Below, piece after piece: positions 32,461-41,826 of a stretch of DNA of 64,000 bases. The notes under the pieces were generated by a model, which saw nothing but the letters and a program-made list of their open reading frames with translations, ran no database searches and was not told the DNA's origin. Positions within the stretch are counted from its first letter, which is position 1; the number at the start of each line of letters is the position of its first letter. The position numbers and the translations under genes are program-made. The stretch is from Oscillospiraceae bacterium (GTDB lineage: Bacteria; Bacillota; Clostridia; Oscillospirales; Ruminococcaceae). The DNA lies in contig JAAWDH010000049.1 of assembly GCA_022793675.1 (NCBI GenBank), forward strand, positions 57,715 to 121,714. Reading direction: 5' to 3'.

Positions 32461-33308
32461 TACAGCTCAATCTCCATGCCGTCGTAAGAAACCTCAAACC
32501 CCTGCGGATTTAAAGTCTCGCAAAGCTCTTCGTGGAGCATCCCGCTATTATGGGAAAAATGATTGACAATACAGCAGGTATTTTCGCCGCAAATACCGAT
32601 TTCCCGCAATTTTTCCCGGACGCGGATATCGTCGATATAACCCATGTGCCCGCTCTTAGGCCCATTTTCCAGCGGGCCGCCGGTGCAGTCAAAGCTGATC
32701 AGGTCGACAGGCTGACCGCGTTTTTCTAAAAATTCCCAAACTTCGTCGTAAAACCAGCCCGTGTCGTGGCAGTAAAGCACCGACTTGCCTTCTTTTTCAA
32801 TCAGGTAGAAAAAGGGCGTCGAGCCAGGGCGCTCCAGCATATGCCGGGCGGGCAAGGGGGTGATGGCATAGCCGTCGGCCTGTTCCGTTTTGAAAGGGGT
32901 GAGGATGTGCCAGATCAGGTCATGCTCGCTGGATTTTTCCAGCTCCCAGGAAACGCCGCTCATAAAGAAGTCCTGGGCATCCTGACCGCAGAAGATGTGC
33001 AGCTGCTGGCTTACCATGTTGTGGCTGTAGCCGCCGCCACGGATGGTCAGTTCCTGCGGGTAAAAATGGTCCATGTGCCAGTGGGTCAGCAGCAGATAGC
33101 GTACCGCTGACAAATCCAACCCCAGCTGTAACTTATGCAGGTAGGTGTCAGGCGGAAAATCCAAAAGCAGGTCGTCGTTGATCAGCGCCTGGGAGCGGGT
33201 GCGGATGTTCTTGCCGCCCCGGCGGGCAGCTTCTAAGCAGTGAGGGCAGTTGCAGAATACGGCGGGCCAGCCTTCAGCGGCGGCTGTGCCAAGAAAACGG
33301 AATTTCAT
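32460..33308 (-). CDS. Metallo-beta-lactamase-fold hydrolase (PhnP-like)
   Basis: The 282-residue protein begins 'MKFRFLGTAAAEGWPAVFCN', then 'CPHCLEAARRGGKNIRTRSQ', a Cys-rich insert as in PhnP-type hydrolases, and has the zinc motif 'LLTHWHMDHFYP' (HxHxDH). Further ligands are probably 'YCHDTGWFYDE' and 'IVNHFSHNSG'. A phosphodiesterase-like activity is likely; the substrate is unknown. AAAGGAGAG lies 7 nt before the ATG. It is coupled to the YHGS protein gene. Confidence 0.9.
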   Translation of the reverse strand: MKFRFLGTAAAEGWPAVFCNCPHCLEAARRGGKNIRTRSQALINDDLLLDFPPDTYLHKLQLGLDLSAVRYLLLTHWHMDHFYPQELTIRGGGYSHNMVSQQLHIFCGQDAQDFFMSGVSWELEKSSEHDLIWHILTPFKTEQADGYAITPLPARHMLERPGSTPFFYLIEKEGKSVLYCHDTGWFYDEVWEFLEKRGQPVDLISFDCTGGPLENGPKSGHMGYIDDIRVREKLREIGICGENTCCIVNHFSHNSGMLHEELCETLNPQGFEVSYDGMEIEL

Positions 33309-33411
33309 AATTAAGCTCTCCTTTTATTGTTTAATAAAAAAGCTTTGCCTGAAAAAATTAGCTTGCATATCCTGCGCCGCAGGATATTTTGCGGGTGCTG
33401 ACGGCTGCCCC

Positions 33412-33490
33412 GCGAGTAAAAGTCTTTGAGCTTAGCTTTGCTAAGCTTGGGCTTCTCTTCAGAAAACGCCCCATACTTTCCGTACCCTTT
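33412..33490 (+). repeat. Dispersed modular repeat, forward partial copy
   Basis: GCGAGTAAAAGTCTTTGAG, then hairpin GCTTAGCTTTGCTAAGC, CTTCTCTTCAGAAAACGCC and CATACTTTCCGTACCC. The GACGCAGTAGG box is missing. It lies in the 180-bp gap between the lactonase and the hydrolase genes and runs up to the lactonase stop codon. Confidence 0.75.
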
Positions 33491-34466
33491 ACGCCTGGCG
33501 GATAAACATCGGGTTTAGGAAAGGCAGCACCCGTACTGGTTCGCCAGGCAGGCCGCCGGCGTCGAGCGCCGCGAAAATCACGCTGTTGCTTTTCTGGTTG
33601 GCGTAGGCCAGCTGGCTGCCATTTTCGGCAAAAGCCAGCGAGCGCGGGAATTTGCCGTAACAAGGGCGCTCGGCGATTTTTTTCAGCCCCTTCCCCTCGG
33701 CGGCAAAAACCGAAATGGTGTCTGCGCCGCGGTTGGCGGCATAGAGCAGCGTTCCCGCCTCATTCATAATCAGGCCGGAAAGGTAGCTGGGCATTGCAAA
33801 ATCGTCTTCCAGCGAGTTGATGCCGCCCAGGTAAACAGGTTCGCTGCCGCTGACGTCTATTGTCAAGATACGGTTGGTGTATTCGGTCGTGGCGTAAAGC
33901 AGCCCTTTATCTTCCCGGAGCAGCAGGTGGCGGATGCCCTCGCCTTCGGGCAGCGCCAGGAAACGTCCGTTAATCAGTGCGCCGCTGTCGTCAATGTCAT
34001 AGTAATACAGCCGGTCGAGGGCGATATTTGCCGCATAGGCGCGGGTTTCTGCCTTGTCGGCAATAATGCAGTGGGCGCGGGAAATTTCTGCGTCGCTTTG
34101 CCGCAGCCAGCTTTTCATCTCACCAAAGCCGTCCTCTTTTATTTCTAATGTGAAGACGTGGCCTGTCCCGTAACAGGCTCCCGCCGCGACCTGGTGTTTT
34201 GGGAAGACAGTTAGGTGGCAGAAAGACGTGCCGTCAATGGGGCGGTTATCCAGCAGCGTGCAGCGGTTGCCTTCCCGTCGGAACAGGTAGACGCAGCCGT
34301 TTTCTTCGCCTTCGCCGACAGCTAAAAGCTTGTCTTCAAACGTATCCAGCCAAGTAGGGCCGGGGACTGTGTCCTGCCACAGCGGCTGGGCGCCGTCGTA
34401 AAGCGCGATGGAAGGCAGTGCAAGGCCGCCGCTTTCACCGCCGGTTCCGGAAATCCAATATTTCAT
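33489..34466 (-). CDS. Lactonase-family beta-propeller protein
   Basis: The 325-residue protein reads as repeated propeller blades of the 6-phosphogluconolactonase (YkgB/Pgl) type: 'SRAHCIIADKAETRAYAANI', 'LDRLYYYDIDDSGAL', 'IRHLLLREDKGLLYATTEYT', 'MNEAGTLLYAANRGADTISV', 'FPRSLAFAENGSQLAYANQK'. It may hydrolyse a sugar lactone. It lies 18 bp after the DUF4303-like gene, within a run beginning with uxaC, so a uronate or aldonate lactone is a reasonable guess. GAGGTGA precedes the ATG. Confidence 0.87.
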   Translation of the reverse strand: MKYWISGTGGESGGLALPSIALYDGAQPLWQDTVPGPTWLDTFEDKLLAVGEGEENGCVYLFRREGNRCTLLDNRPIDGTSFCHLTVFPKHQVAAGACYGTGHVFTLEIKEDGFGEMKSWLRQSDAEISRAHCIIADKAETRAYAANIALDRLYYYDIDDSGALINGRFLALPEGEGIRHLLLREDKGLLYATTEYTNRILTIDVSGSEPVYLGGINSLEDDFAMPSYLSGLIMNEAGTLLYAANRGADTISVFAAEGKGLKKIAERPCYGKFPRSLAFAENGSQLAYANQKSNSVIFAALDAGGLPGEPVRVLPFLNPMFIRQA

Positions 34467-34484
34467 TTCGTCACCTCTTTGGTC

Positions 34485-34964
34485 TCAAATATTGCCGTTG
34501 AGCCGTTTGACCGAAGCGTCAAGCAACTCCTCTACATAATCGCCGTCACTCATGGCGGCAAAAAACAGCACGTCCTTCCGCGCGAGGCTATGCCGCATGA
34601 AAAGCCCATCAGGCAGTTCCTTAATACGTTCAGCAAGCCCCTTAAGCAGCGCTTCGGCAAACGCCCATTTTTCGTCCGACCGCTCGCAGAAGTCGATATC
34701 GCTGCAGCCGTCGACGATGTCCACCAACGGCTGGTAGAGATAGTCAGGGTAAAGGGCATTCTCCCATTTAGAATAGTCCGTCAGGTTATGCCCCTTGTTC
34801 CAGGCTAAATAGCAGCCGTAGAAGTCGTCGGTTGTGATAAAACCGATGGCGCAGGAGCCGCCTGCCGCCTCAAGAATCTCCTCCACCGAATCCGCCAGAT
34901 TTTCGGCGCAGCCTTCAGAAAAAGCTTTAAAGACAGAATCATCCATATTTTTCTCATGCCTCAA
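34485..34964 (-). CDS. DUF4303-like protein
   Basis: Soluble, acidic protein of 153-159 residues with a pattern resembling DUF4303: 'GGSCAIGFITTDDFYGCYLA', 'YSKWENALYPDYLYQPLVDI', 'AFAEALLKGLAERIKEL'. Two starts are possible: ATG at 34964 overlapping the uxaC stop, or ATG at 34946. Neither has an ideal ribosome site; GAGG lies directly before the first. Function unknown; it sits between uxaC and the lactonase. Confidence 0.7.
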   Translation of the reverse strand: MRHEKNMDDSVFKAFSEGCAENLADSVEEILEAAGGSCAIGFITTDDFYGCYLAWNKGHNLTDYSKWENALYPDYLYQPLVDIVDGCSDIDFCERSDEKWAFAEALLKGLAERIKELPDGLFMRHSLARKDVLFFAAMSDGDYVEELLDASVKRLNGNI

Positions 34965-36360
34965 AGCCGAAATAACTCATCGTGTTGTTATAGGAAATCC
35001 CTTCAATGATTTCCTTCAGCGCCGCCATATCAGCCGGATATTCGCCGTTTTCGACCCAGCTGCCGATCAGCTCGCAGAGGATGCGGCGGAAGTATTCGTG
35101 GCGGGTGTAGGAGAGGAAACTCCGGGAGTCGGTGAGCATTCCGATGAAGTTGCCCAGCACCGAAAGGTTGGCATAATCGGTCAGCTGTTTGATCATGCCA
35201 GTCTTGGTGTCGTTGAACCACCAACCCGCGCCCAGCTGCACCTTGCAGCCGATCCCCTCATTTTGGAAAGCGCCGATGGCCGAACCGATCAGCTCGCTGT
35301 CGCAGGGGGAGAGGGAGTAAAGGACCGTACGCGGCAGCGCGTTTTTGCGTTCCAACTGGTCAAGCAGGGCAATCAGGCCCTCAGCGCAGCCGTAAGGGGC
35401 AATGGTGTCAAAACCGGTGTCCGGCCCTAGGGCTTGGAATTTGCGGGTGTTGACGTTGCGCACGACGCCAAAATGGATCTGCATAACAATATTATAGCGG
35501 GCATATTCCGGCGCAAGCGCACAGAAGACCGCTGTGCGGAAGGCGTGTTCCTCCCGTTCGGAGAGGGTCTCGCCGGCGAGCCGCTTTTTGAGGAAGGCGT
35601 CGGCTTCCTGTTCGGTTGCCGGGATGCAGACGATCTTGCCCAGCCCGTGGTCGGACGCTTTGCAGCCATGCTCGGCAAAAAATTTGATCCGGCGGCGCAG
35701 CGCCTCGCAAAGCGCCTCGAAAGAGCTGATTTCAATATCGGCCGCCTGGCCTAGTTTTTTCAAATAGTCGGCAAAATCTGCCTTTTCAATGGCCAGCACC
35801 CGGTCAGGCCGGAACGCCGGATACACTTTGACCTTACAAGAAGGGTCGGCGGCAATGGCTTCATGATAGCCCAGGTCGTCGGCCGGGTCATCCGTCGTGC
35901 AGATGACCGTGACGCGGGAGCGGTCAATGATACCGCGGACAGACATCCCCGGTTCTTTCAGCTTTTCGTTGCAGGCCCTCCAAATCTCTTCGGCCGTCGC
36001 GGGGGAAAGGGGGACATCCACGCCGAAATAGCGCTTTAGCTCCAAATGCGTCCAGTGATAGAGCGGGTTGCCGATAAGCCGCGGCATCGTCGCCGCCCAG
36101 GCGTCGAATTTCTCGCGGTCGGAGGCGCAGCCGGTAATCAACGCTTCAGGGACGCCGTTGGAGCGCATGGCCCGCCATTTGTAATGGTCGCCTCCCAGCC
36201 AGGCTTGGGTAATGTTGTCGAACTGCCGGTTTTGGGCAATTTCGGCGGGGCTGACATGGCAGTGATAATCCACAACTGGCATTTTGGCGGCATAGTTGTG
36301 GTAAAGCTGCCGGGCGGTGCCGGTGGAAAGCAAAAATTCCTCATCCATAAAAGGTTTCAT
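34954..36360 (-). CDS. uxaC: Glucuronate/uronate isomerase
   Basis: The 468-residue protein fits UxaC, which isomerises glucuronate to fructuronate (and galacturonate to tagaturonate) in hexuronate catabolism. Landmarks: metal-binding 'VVDYHCHVSPAEIAQNRQFD', 'DHYKWRAMRSNGVPEALITG', 'VTVICTTDDPADDLGYH', 'VYPAFRPDRVL', 'LGAGWWFNDTKTGMIKQLTD' and 'LVNFIGMLTDSRSF'-like 'NFIGMLTDSRSFLSYTRHEY'. Start placed at 36360, giving normal family length, with GAAAGG about 10 nt upstream; the frame continues 20 codons further without support. No other hexuronate genes adjoin except the lactonase. Confidence 0.95.
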   Translation of the reverse strand: MKPFMDEEFLLSTGTARQLYHNYAAKMPVVDYHCHVSPAEIAQNRQFDNITQAWLGGDHYKWRAMRSNGVPEALITGCASDREKFDAWAATMPRLIGNPLYHWTHLELKRYFGVDVPLSPATAEEIWRACNEKLKEPGMSVRGIIDRSRVTVICTTDDPADDLGYHEAIAADPSCKVKVYPAFRPDRVLAIEKADFADYLKKLGQAADIEISSFEALCEALRRRIKFFAEHGCKASDHGLGKIVCIPATEQEADAFLKKRLAGETLSEREEHAFRTAVFCALAPEYARYNIVMQIHFGVVRNVNTRKFQALGPDTGFDTIAPYGCAEGLIALLDQLERKNALPRTVLYSLSPCDSELIGSAIGAFQNEGIGCKVQLGAGWWFNDTKTGMIKQLTDYANLSVLGNFIGMLTDSRSFLSYTRHEYFRRILCELIGSWVENGEYPADMAALKEIIEGISYNNTMSYFGFEA

Positions 36361-36469
36361 TTGGATCAGCCTTTCTTTGTTTATCAGTTTTTTCTGCGGC
36401 AGAGTCCGCTTTTCCTGCATATGATACCTTATAGCTGAATATCAAGACACAGGGGAAGGCGGTGGTATC

Positions 36470-37132
36470 ATGCGGGCTAGGGAACGGCGGAAATATCGCT
36501 GGCTGCCTTTTGCGGCAGCGGCGATGATGCTGGTAACGGCCTTTTGGGCTGTTGACCGGGAGCTGCGGCGGGCGGTGTCAGAAAAGGTGCGGTACCGGGT
36601 AGAGGTGCTGGCCATGGAGATGATGGCCGAAAGCGTTGCCGAGGGGCTTGCCGGAGCGGGCGCACTTTCGGAACTCTCTGTAGACAGTACGGGCCGGGTG
36701 ACTGCTATTGAAATCAACGTCCGGGAAACAGCCCGCATTCAAACCAGCATCCTGCGGCGGCTGACCGCGGCGATTTCCCAGGAAAGCAATGAAACGGTCG
36801 CCGTCCCGCTGGGCAACCTGCTGTCGGGGGAATGGTTCTCCGAGCGGGGGCCGGGTATTACCTTTACTTTTGAGCCGGAAGGGGCTGTGCGCGCCCGTAC
36901 CGTCAGCGAATTTACCGCTGCTGGAGTCAACCAGACCTGCCATAGGGTGGTGCTCTGTCTGGAGGCAACGGTGGGCGCTGTAACTTCCTTTGGCAGCCTT
37001 TCGGTCACCGTTCCTGCTGAATTTATCCTTGCAGAGACGGTGGTTGTCGGCGAAATTCCAGGCTCCTATACCCAGGTTATTACTGAAGATCAGGCGCTGG
37101 TACGCGATTTAAACGATTATAGGGCGGGCTAG
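36470..37132 (+). CDS. yunB: Sporulation protein YunB
   Basis: The 220-residue protein matches YunB of spore formers: a basic N-terminus, one membrane helix ('WLPFAAAAMMLVTAFWAVDR'), then a conserved soluble domain with 'VTAIEINVRETARIQTSILR', 'VAVPLGNLLSGEWFSERGPG' and 'VTVPAEFILAETVVVGEIPG'. In B. subtilis it is sigma-E-dependent and needed for efficient sporulation. GGGGAAGG lies before the ATG. A CATATGAT element upstream (about 36419) is reminiscent of a sporulation-type -10, but the -35 is unconvincing. Confidence 0.93.
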   Translation: MRARERRKYRWLPFAAAAMMLVTAFWAVDRELRRAVSEKVRYRVEVLAMEMMAESVAEGLAGAGALSELSVDSTGRVTAIEINVRETARIQTSILRRLTAAISQESNETVAVPLGNLLSGEWFSERGPGITFTFEPEGAVRARTVSEFTAAGVNQTCHRVVLCLEATVGAVTSFGSLSVTVPAEFILAETVVVGEIPGSYTQVITEDQALVRDLNDYRAG

Positions 37133-37136
37133 CCTG

Positions 37137-40010
37137 TTAGGAAATGACCTTGCCTTTGCTGCTTATTGTGAATTGTATACTGACTGTTGTCAGCGGGACA
37201 TCGATGTTCTCGTTGGGGATATAGAGGCTGTAAGTCCAGTCGAGCTGATACTTGCCGGGCTTTAAGGCCGATCGGGGTGCAATCGTGTAGTATTTCCCAT
37301 TGTAGCTGGTGAGGACGAAGTCCGACTGGCCGCTTAAGGTCACATTTTCGCCAGAAATTGTTATGTCGCCCGATTCCATCGCAATTGAAAGGTTCCCGGC
37401 AGGGGCTTTGGGCACGACCTTCAGCTCAGACGACGTGCCGGAAATGCTGGCAATCGTATTGTACCCGTCGTTGCTTGGCAGGTCGCTGACGCTGGGCTTT
37501 TCGGTCAGCGTATCCGGGATCGTGAAATAGTCGATATGGTTCTGCCGTGCGCCGGAGGCGTTTTCTGTGACGTACCAGATTGTTTTATAGTTCGCCGGCA
37601 CGCCGTTCAGCGACAGGGTGTTGCTGCCGAAAACCAAAGGCAGCTTCTTGCCCTTCGCGACCACCTCGGCGATCGTGGGGCGGTATCCGTTGGCATCGTA
37701 AGCAATGGGCGAGGGCATACAATAAACGTAACCTGCGCGGTCGGCGCTGCATTTGACCGATACGGTTTCCCCTGCATAGCGATAGGCCGTATTCACCGTA
37801 AGACTTGGCCCATAAAGGTCGGTATAGAAAAGCCCCTGGGCAGAGGTCCCGTCGGGGAGTTTCGCTGTGACAATATAGTTAACCTTGTTTGCGAATGTTG
37901 AGCCGGTGCGCAGGCTAAGCAGATAGCTGCCATTGCCTTCAGCGGTCACCTTCTCGATTTTCAGCTGGCCACGGGGGCAGCTAAGGGTAAAATCTTCTGC
38001 CGAGAGGCTGCCCGATGCGCCTTCCAAGACAATCCGCGCCTGGGAATCAGAAGCCGCGACGCAGGATTTAACCGTGACCCCGGCAGGCGCTGCCGGGATT
38101 TCCAACGAAAGGATAGGCGTAGTTTTTTGCCTGTTTTTGATAGTCGTATCAACCGCTATGTAATATAGCGTATAAGCCGTATTGGCTTTCAGGCCGGCAA
38201 TCTGCGTTTTAGCAGAAGCGTCGCTTATCCTGACCCGCTCGCCCTTTTTCAGTTCATCCTCGCTGGGGATCCTGGCGGTTGTTTTTGGGACAGCTTTGTA
38301 ATAAAGGTAGCCGGCAGTATCGGAAGCAAACGCGAATTCCGCTGTCGTGCCCGATGTGCGGACGGCCGTTTCGCCGTTGAGCAGCGGACAGTCAAGCTGG
38401 CTTGCGAAACTCTGCTGGAGCACTTTGCCGCCGGGGAGTTTTACCTCGAGATAGTAGGCATTGTCTCGATAGTAGGATGTAGACAGGCTGTAAGTCTGTT
38501 TATCCTTGGTGGTTGCGCGGGCAACAGCCATATCTGCCCCGGAAGGGCAATAGATGCGGAAGTCTTTGGCAGTCAGCGCCTTTTCGGTGGGATAGCTCAA
38601 AGTGACTACGGTAAGTCCTGGTTCTGTTGTATCGATGTCTTCGATTACCATGCCTTCGTCAGCAGCCGCTGCCGGCGCTTCGATGATGTTGTTGACCTCG
38701 ACCGGGTTGTAGGCGACGGCTTCCTGATAAATGTTTTCCGCCGCCAGATAGAGGTCGTAGGCGGTATTGGCAGACAAGCCTTCTATTGAGATTTTGTTTT
38801 CGCCTTTTTTGATGGCGTAAGCTTCGCCGTCCGCCAAAATCTCTTCCAGGTCATGGCTGGCTGCACGCTGCTTCTGCGAAACCGGCAGGCAGTAAAGGGT
38901 GCCGGTTTCAGCGGCCGTAAAGGAAAGGGTTGCCGCAGAACTTTCGGTGCGCACCGTCTTCGGGTTTGCCACCAAGGATGGGAGCGCCGCGCAGCTGAAA
39001 TCCGATACCAGCCGCTTGCCGTTGGGCAGCGTCAAGGTTATGGTATAATTCCCTGCCGGCATAGAAGTCGCCCGCAGCAGATAGACCTTGTTTTCATCCT
39101 CCGGACCGGTGGAAATGGCGTGCAGCGTCACTGGGTTTCCGTTCAGCCTTGCTATAGAGAAGCGCTCAAGGGCCAGCTTGGCCGGGGCGGCCTTGTTAAG
39201 AGTGACGAGGATTTCGCTGTCGGAAACCGCTTTGGCGGAAGTTAACGTAATCCCTTCGTAAAGGTCTCCGGTGCCAGTTGGATTATTTGATGGGTTGCTT
39301 GTGCCGTTGTGATCTTTATCCGGCGCTTCAGCTTCTTCATCCGTCTGGTTGCCGCCGGTTGTGAAGTATTTATCAGGCGAAGGGATGCGCCCTGTAGCTT
39401 TGCCGTTTAGGTCAAAATGGTAGCTGCGGCCATTGATGACCACGTCGCCGGTCTGCATCGCGCCGTCGTCGTCAAAGTAATAGGTATCTTCACCGATTTT
39501 GATGACGCCGGTCTGCATCGCGCCGCTGGCGTCCAAGAAATAGCGCTGCCCGCTGATGGTAACCCAACCGGTGGCCATATCGCCGCCCTGGTTCATATAA
39601 TGCCATTCGCCTTCTAAATCTTTCCAGCCGACAGCCATCGAACCGGTTTCATTCAGGTAATAGAGCTTGCCCGAATCATTAAGCCAGCCGGTGTCCATGA
39701 TCCCGTCCGGCCCTAGGTGGAACCAGTTTTTGCCGTCCTTGACCCAGCCGGCCGCCATCTGGCCGTTTGCTTTTAGAAAATACCAGTTCCCGTCCAGCTG
39801 GAGCCAGCCGGTCTCCATCTGTCCGGAGGCGGAGAAATGGTACCAATGGTTGTCGATTTGCCGCCAGCCTGAAGCCGAGACGCCGTTTTCCAACCAGCGC
39901 CAGCCGCCTTTTCCGTCACTGCTCCAGTCAGCGAAGGCAGTGGTGGCCGTCGCTGCCGCAGCCGTGACTGCTGCCAGGCAAGAGACCCATTTACGGGTGG
40001 ATTTTTTCAT
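37137..40010 (-). CDS. Large cell-wall-binding repeat surface protein
   Basis: The 957-residue protein has a signal peptide ('SCLAAVTAAAATATTAFA') followed by about ten choline/glucan-binding-type repeats of 20 residues up to about residue 210 ('GWLQLDGNWYFLKANGQMAA' is one). After an acidic linker with 'TSNPSNNPTGTGDLYEGI', the remainder contains three or more related beta-rich modules, each with phrases such as 'ILVTLNKAAPAKLALERFSI', 'TVVTLSYPTEKALTAKDFRI' and 'ARIVLEGASGSLSAEDFTLS', and 'LSANTAYDLYLAAENI'. No catalytic domain is visible; an adhesin or structural role on the wall is inferred. Confidence 0.88.
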   Translation of the reverse strand: MKKSTRKWVSCLAAVTAAAATATTAFADWSSDGKGGWRWLENGVSASGWRQIDNHWYHFSASGQMETGWLQLDGNWYFLKANGQMAAGWVKDGKNWFHLGPDGIMDTGWLNDSGKLYYLNETGSMAVGWKDLEGEWHYMNQGGDMATGWVTISGQRYFLDASGAMQTGVIKIGEDTYYFDDDGAMQTGDVVINGRSYHFDLNGKATGRIPSPDKYFTTGGNQTDEEAEAPDKDHNGTSNPSNNPTGTGDLYEGITLTSAKAVSDSEILVTLNKAAPAKLALERFSIARLNGNPVTLHAISTGPEDENKVYLLRATSMPAGNYTITLTLPNGKRLVSDFSCAALPSLVANPKTVRTESSAATLSFTAAETGTLYCLPVSQKQRAASHDLEEILADGEAYAIKKGENKISIEGLSANTAYDLYLAAENIYQEAVAYNPVEVNNIIEAPAAAADEGMVIEDIDTTEPGLTVVTLSYPTEKALTAKDFRIYCPSGADMAVARATTKDKQTYSLSTSYYRDNAYYLEVKLPGGKVLQQSFASQLDCPLLNGETAVRTSGTTAEFAFASDTAGYLYYKAVPKTTARIPSEDELKKGERVRISDASAKTQIAGLKANTAYTLYYIAVDTTIKNRQKTTPILSLEIPAAPAGVTVKSCVAASDSQARIVLEGASGSLSAEDFTLSCPRGQLKIEKVTAEGNGSYLLSLRTGSTFANKVNYIVTAKLPDGTSAQGLFYTDLYGPSLTVNTAYRYAGETVSVKCSADRAGYVYCMPSPIAYDANGYRPTIAEVVAKGKKLPLVFGSNTLSLNGVPANYKTIWYVTENASGARQNHIDYFTIPDTLTEKPSVSDLPSNDGYNTIASISGTSSELKVVPKAPAGNLSIAMESGDITISGENVTLSGQSDFVLTSYNGKYYTIAPRSALKPGKYQLDWTYSLYIPNENIDVPLTTVSIQFTISSKGKVIS

Positions 40011-40122
40011 GAAACGCCCTCTCTTTCTGTTTGTATGGATGAAGCAGTTTTGATCGTGAGTTTGTATACATTTATTATAGCATAAATCTCCCAGGACGGC
40101 AACCCTAATCTGTGTTTGAATG

Positions 40123-40325
40123 CGAGGAGTACGAGGGGTTACGGGAGTACGGCGCTTTCTGAAGAAAGCTTAGCAAAGACTTTTAGTCGCCAAGGTGCAC
40201 GTCAGCACAGCTTTACACGCCTACTGCGTCGATAACTACCGCGACAGAAACGCTGTGAAAAATCCGGCTTGCTGGATTTCCGACGCGAACTGTCAGCGGC
40301 GACACGCCGCCCGCCTACTGCGTCG
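40123..40325 (-). repeat. Dispersed modular repeat, reverse, composite copy
   Basis: Contains GGAGTACGGCGC, hairpin CGCTTTCTGAAGAAAGCT, GCAAAGACTTTTAGTCGCC (about 40174-40192), CGCCTACTGCGTCGATA (40218-40234), then CGCGACAGAAACGCTGTG, AATCCGGCTTGCTGGATTTC (from 40261), GCGGCGACACGCCGC and a second CCGCCTACTGCGTCG (40311-40325). It sits 19 bp upstream of the tldD promoter. Confidence 0.85.
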
Positions 40326-40343
40326 CAGCTGCTAAAGCTAAGC

Positions 40344-40372
40344 TTGACAAATAATCTAGGCTGTGTTACAGT
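40344..40372 (+). promoter_or_regulatory. Promoter of tldD-tldE
   Basis: TTGACA (40344-40349), 17-bp spacer, TACAGT (40367-40372). It directly follows the repeat copy. Confidence 0.75.
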
Positions 40373-40417
40373 AAATCTAAACAGATTACTGGACATATTA
40401 CAAATCGGAGGTGTCCT

Positions 40418-41824
40418 ATGGCTTCACTTTCACAACGCAACCTTTCCCGTATCCTAGAGGAGGCTACCCGCACCGGTGGGGATTTTGCCGAGCTTTTCTG
40501 GGAGGATAAGGAGGAGGCGAACATTACTTGGTCTTCCGGCGGCGTCAAAAGCGTCACCGGCGTGCGCACAGTCGGCGTAGGGATTTACCTGCTTAAAGGG
40601 GTAAAGAGCGTCTATGTTTGTACCAACGACCTGGCCCTTCCGGCCCTTCTTGAAGCGGCGAAACGGGCGGCGGAGCTGTTGGCGGCGGGCGGCTGCAGCG
40701 GCGCTGGCGTCGCGCCAAGGCCCTTCCAGGCATTGGTGCTTACCCATCCCAACCCTATACGTATCACCCCCTCTGCTGCGCCGATGCCTGATAAAATCCA
40801 GCTGCTGCGGGAGATGGAACTGGGCATTGCGGACACCCAGGGCCTGCGGCAGCTGGACTTGGGCTATTTTGAGAGCGACCAGCGGGTAACGGTTGCCAAC
40901 ACCGACGGCCTTTTTGCCGAGGACCGCCGCACGGCCTGCCGGCTGCGGATGACGGCGGCAATGGAGCGCGAGGGGAAAGTGTTGTCCCGTTGGCAGGATT
41001 TCACCCGTCCGCAGGGCTTTGAAGCGTTTGACGACCGCGAAGCGCCTGTTGCTTTCGCGAAGGATTTCCTTGGCCGTATGGCTTTGAGCCTTAAAGCGGA
41101 ACCTATCCGTTCTTGTACGGTACCGGTGGTGCTGGATGCCGGCAGCTGCGGCACCATTTGGCATGAGAGCTGCGGGCACCCGTTGGAGGCGGCGGCGGTT
41201 GCTGCCGGGGCCAGCGAATTCTGCGGCAGGCTAGGGGAGAAGGTAGCGGCGGACAAAGTGACGCTGGTTGACGACGGCACGCTGCCTGGCCTTTACGGCA
41301 GCGAAGCCATGGATGATGAAGGGTGTCCCACAAAGCGCAATGTGCTGATTGAAAAGGGTGTGCTGAAGGGCTATCTTTGCGATCGGTTAGGCGGACGGAA
41401 ACTTGGGATGCCTTCAACTGGCAGCGGTAGGCGGCAGGATTACACCTATGCGCCGGTGTCCAGGATGACCAACACCTTTCTTGCGCCTGGCGAGGACGAC
41501 GAGGAGGAGATGATCGCTTCAGTGGATGAAGGGCTTTTTGTCACCGGGTGCGGCGGGGGCTGCGGCGGGCGTGAATTTTCGATTGAAGTTACCGAAGGCT
41601 GGTGGATCAAGAACGGCCGGCTTGTCCATCCAGTCAGCGGCCTGACCCTTAATGGACGGGGATTGGAGGTCATAAAACTGGTGGATAGGGTAGGCGGCAA
41701 GCTTGTTAGCGAAGGCGGCGGGTTCTGCGGCGCGTCGTCGGGGCTGGTCCCAACGACATCGTTCCAGCCGCGGATTCGGATTTCGGCGATGGCTATCGGC
41801 GGCACAGCCGGTCAGGAGGGGTGA
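40418..41824 (+). CDS. tldD: TldD-family metallopeptidase subunit
   Basis: The 468-residue protein carries the TldD active-site motif HExxxH in 'GTIWHESCGHPLEAAAVAAG' and the distal Cys-containing block 'GLFVTGCGGGCGGREFSIEV'. TldD and TldE form a heterodimeric protease that degrades unfolded peptides and matures some ribosomally made peptides such as microcin B17. GGAGGTG precedes the ATG. The stop lies 2 bp before the tldE start, so the two are coupled. No precursor peptide gene was identified beside it. Confidence 0.95.
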   Translation: MASLSQRNLSRILEEATRTGGDFAELFWEDKEEANITWSSGGVKSVTGVRTVGVGIYLLKGVKSVYVCTNDLALPALLEAAKRAAELLAAGGCSGAGVAPRPFQALVLTHPNPIRITPSAAPMPDKIQLLREMELGIADTQGLRQLDLGYFESDQRVTVANTDGLFAEDRRTACRLRMTAAMEREGKVLSRWQDFTRPQGFEAFDDREAPVAFAKDFLGRMALSLKAEPIRSCTVPVVLDAGSCGTIWHESCGHPLEAAAVAAGASEFCGRLGEKVAADKVTLVDDGTLPGLYGSEAMDDEGCPTKRNVLIEKGVLKGYLCDRLGGRKLGMPSTGSGRRQDYTYAPVSRMTNTFLAPGEDDEEEMIASVDEGLFVTGCGGGCGGREFSIEVTEGWWIKNGRLVHPVSGLTLNGRGLEVIKLVDRVGGKLVSEGGGFCGASSGLVPTTSFQPRIRISAMAIGGTAGQEG

Positions 41825-41826
41825 AA

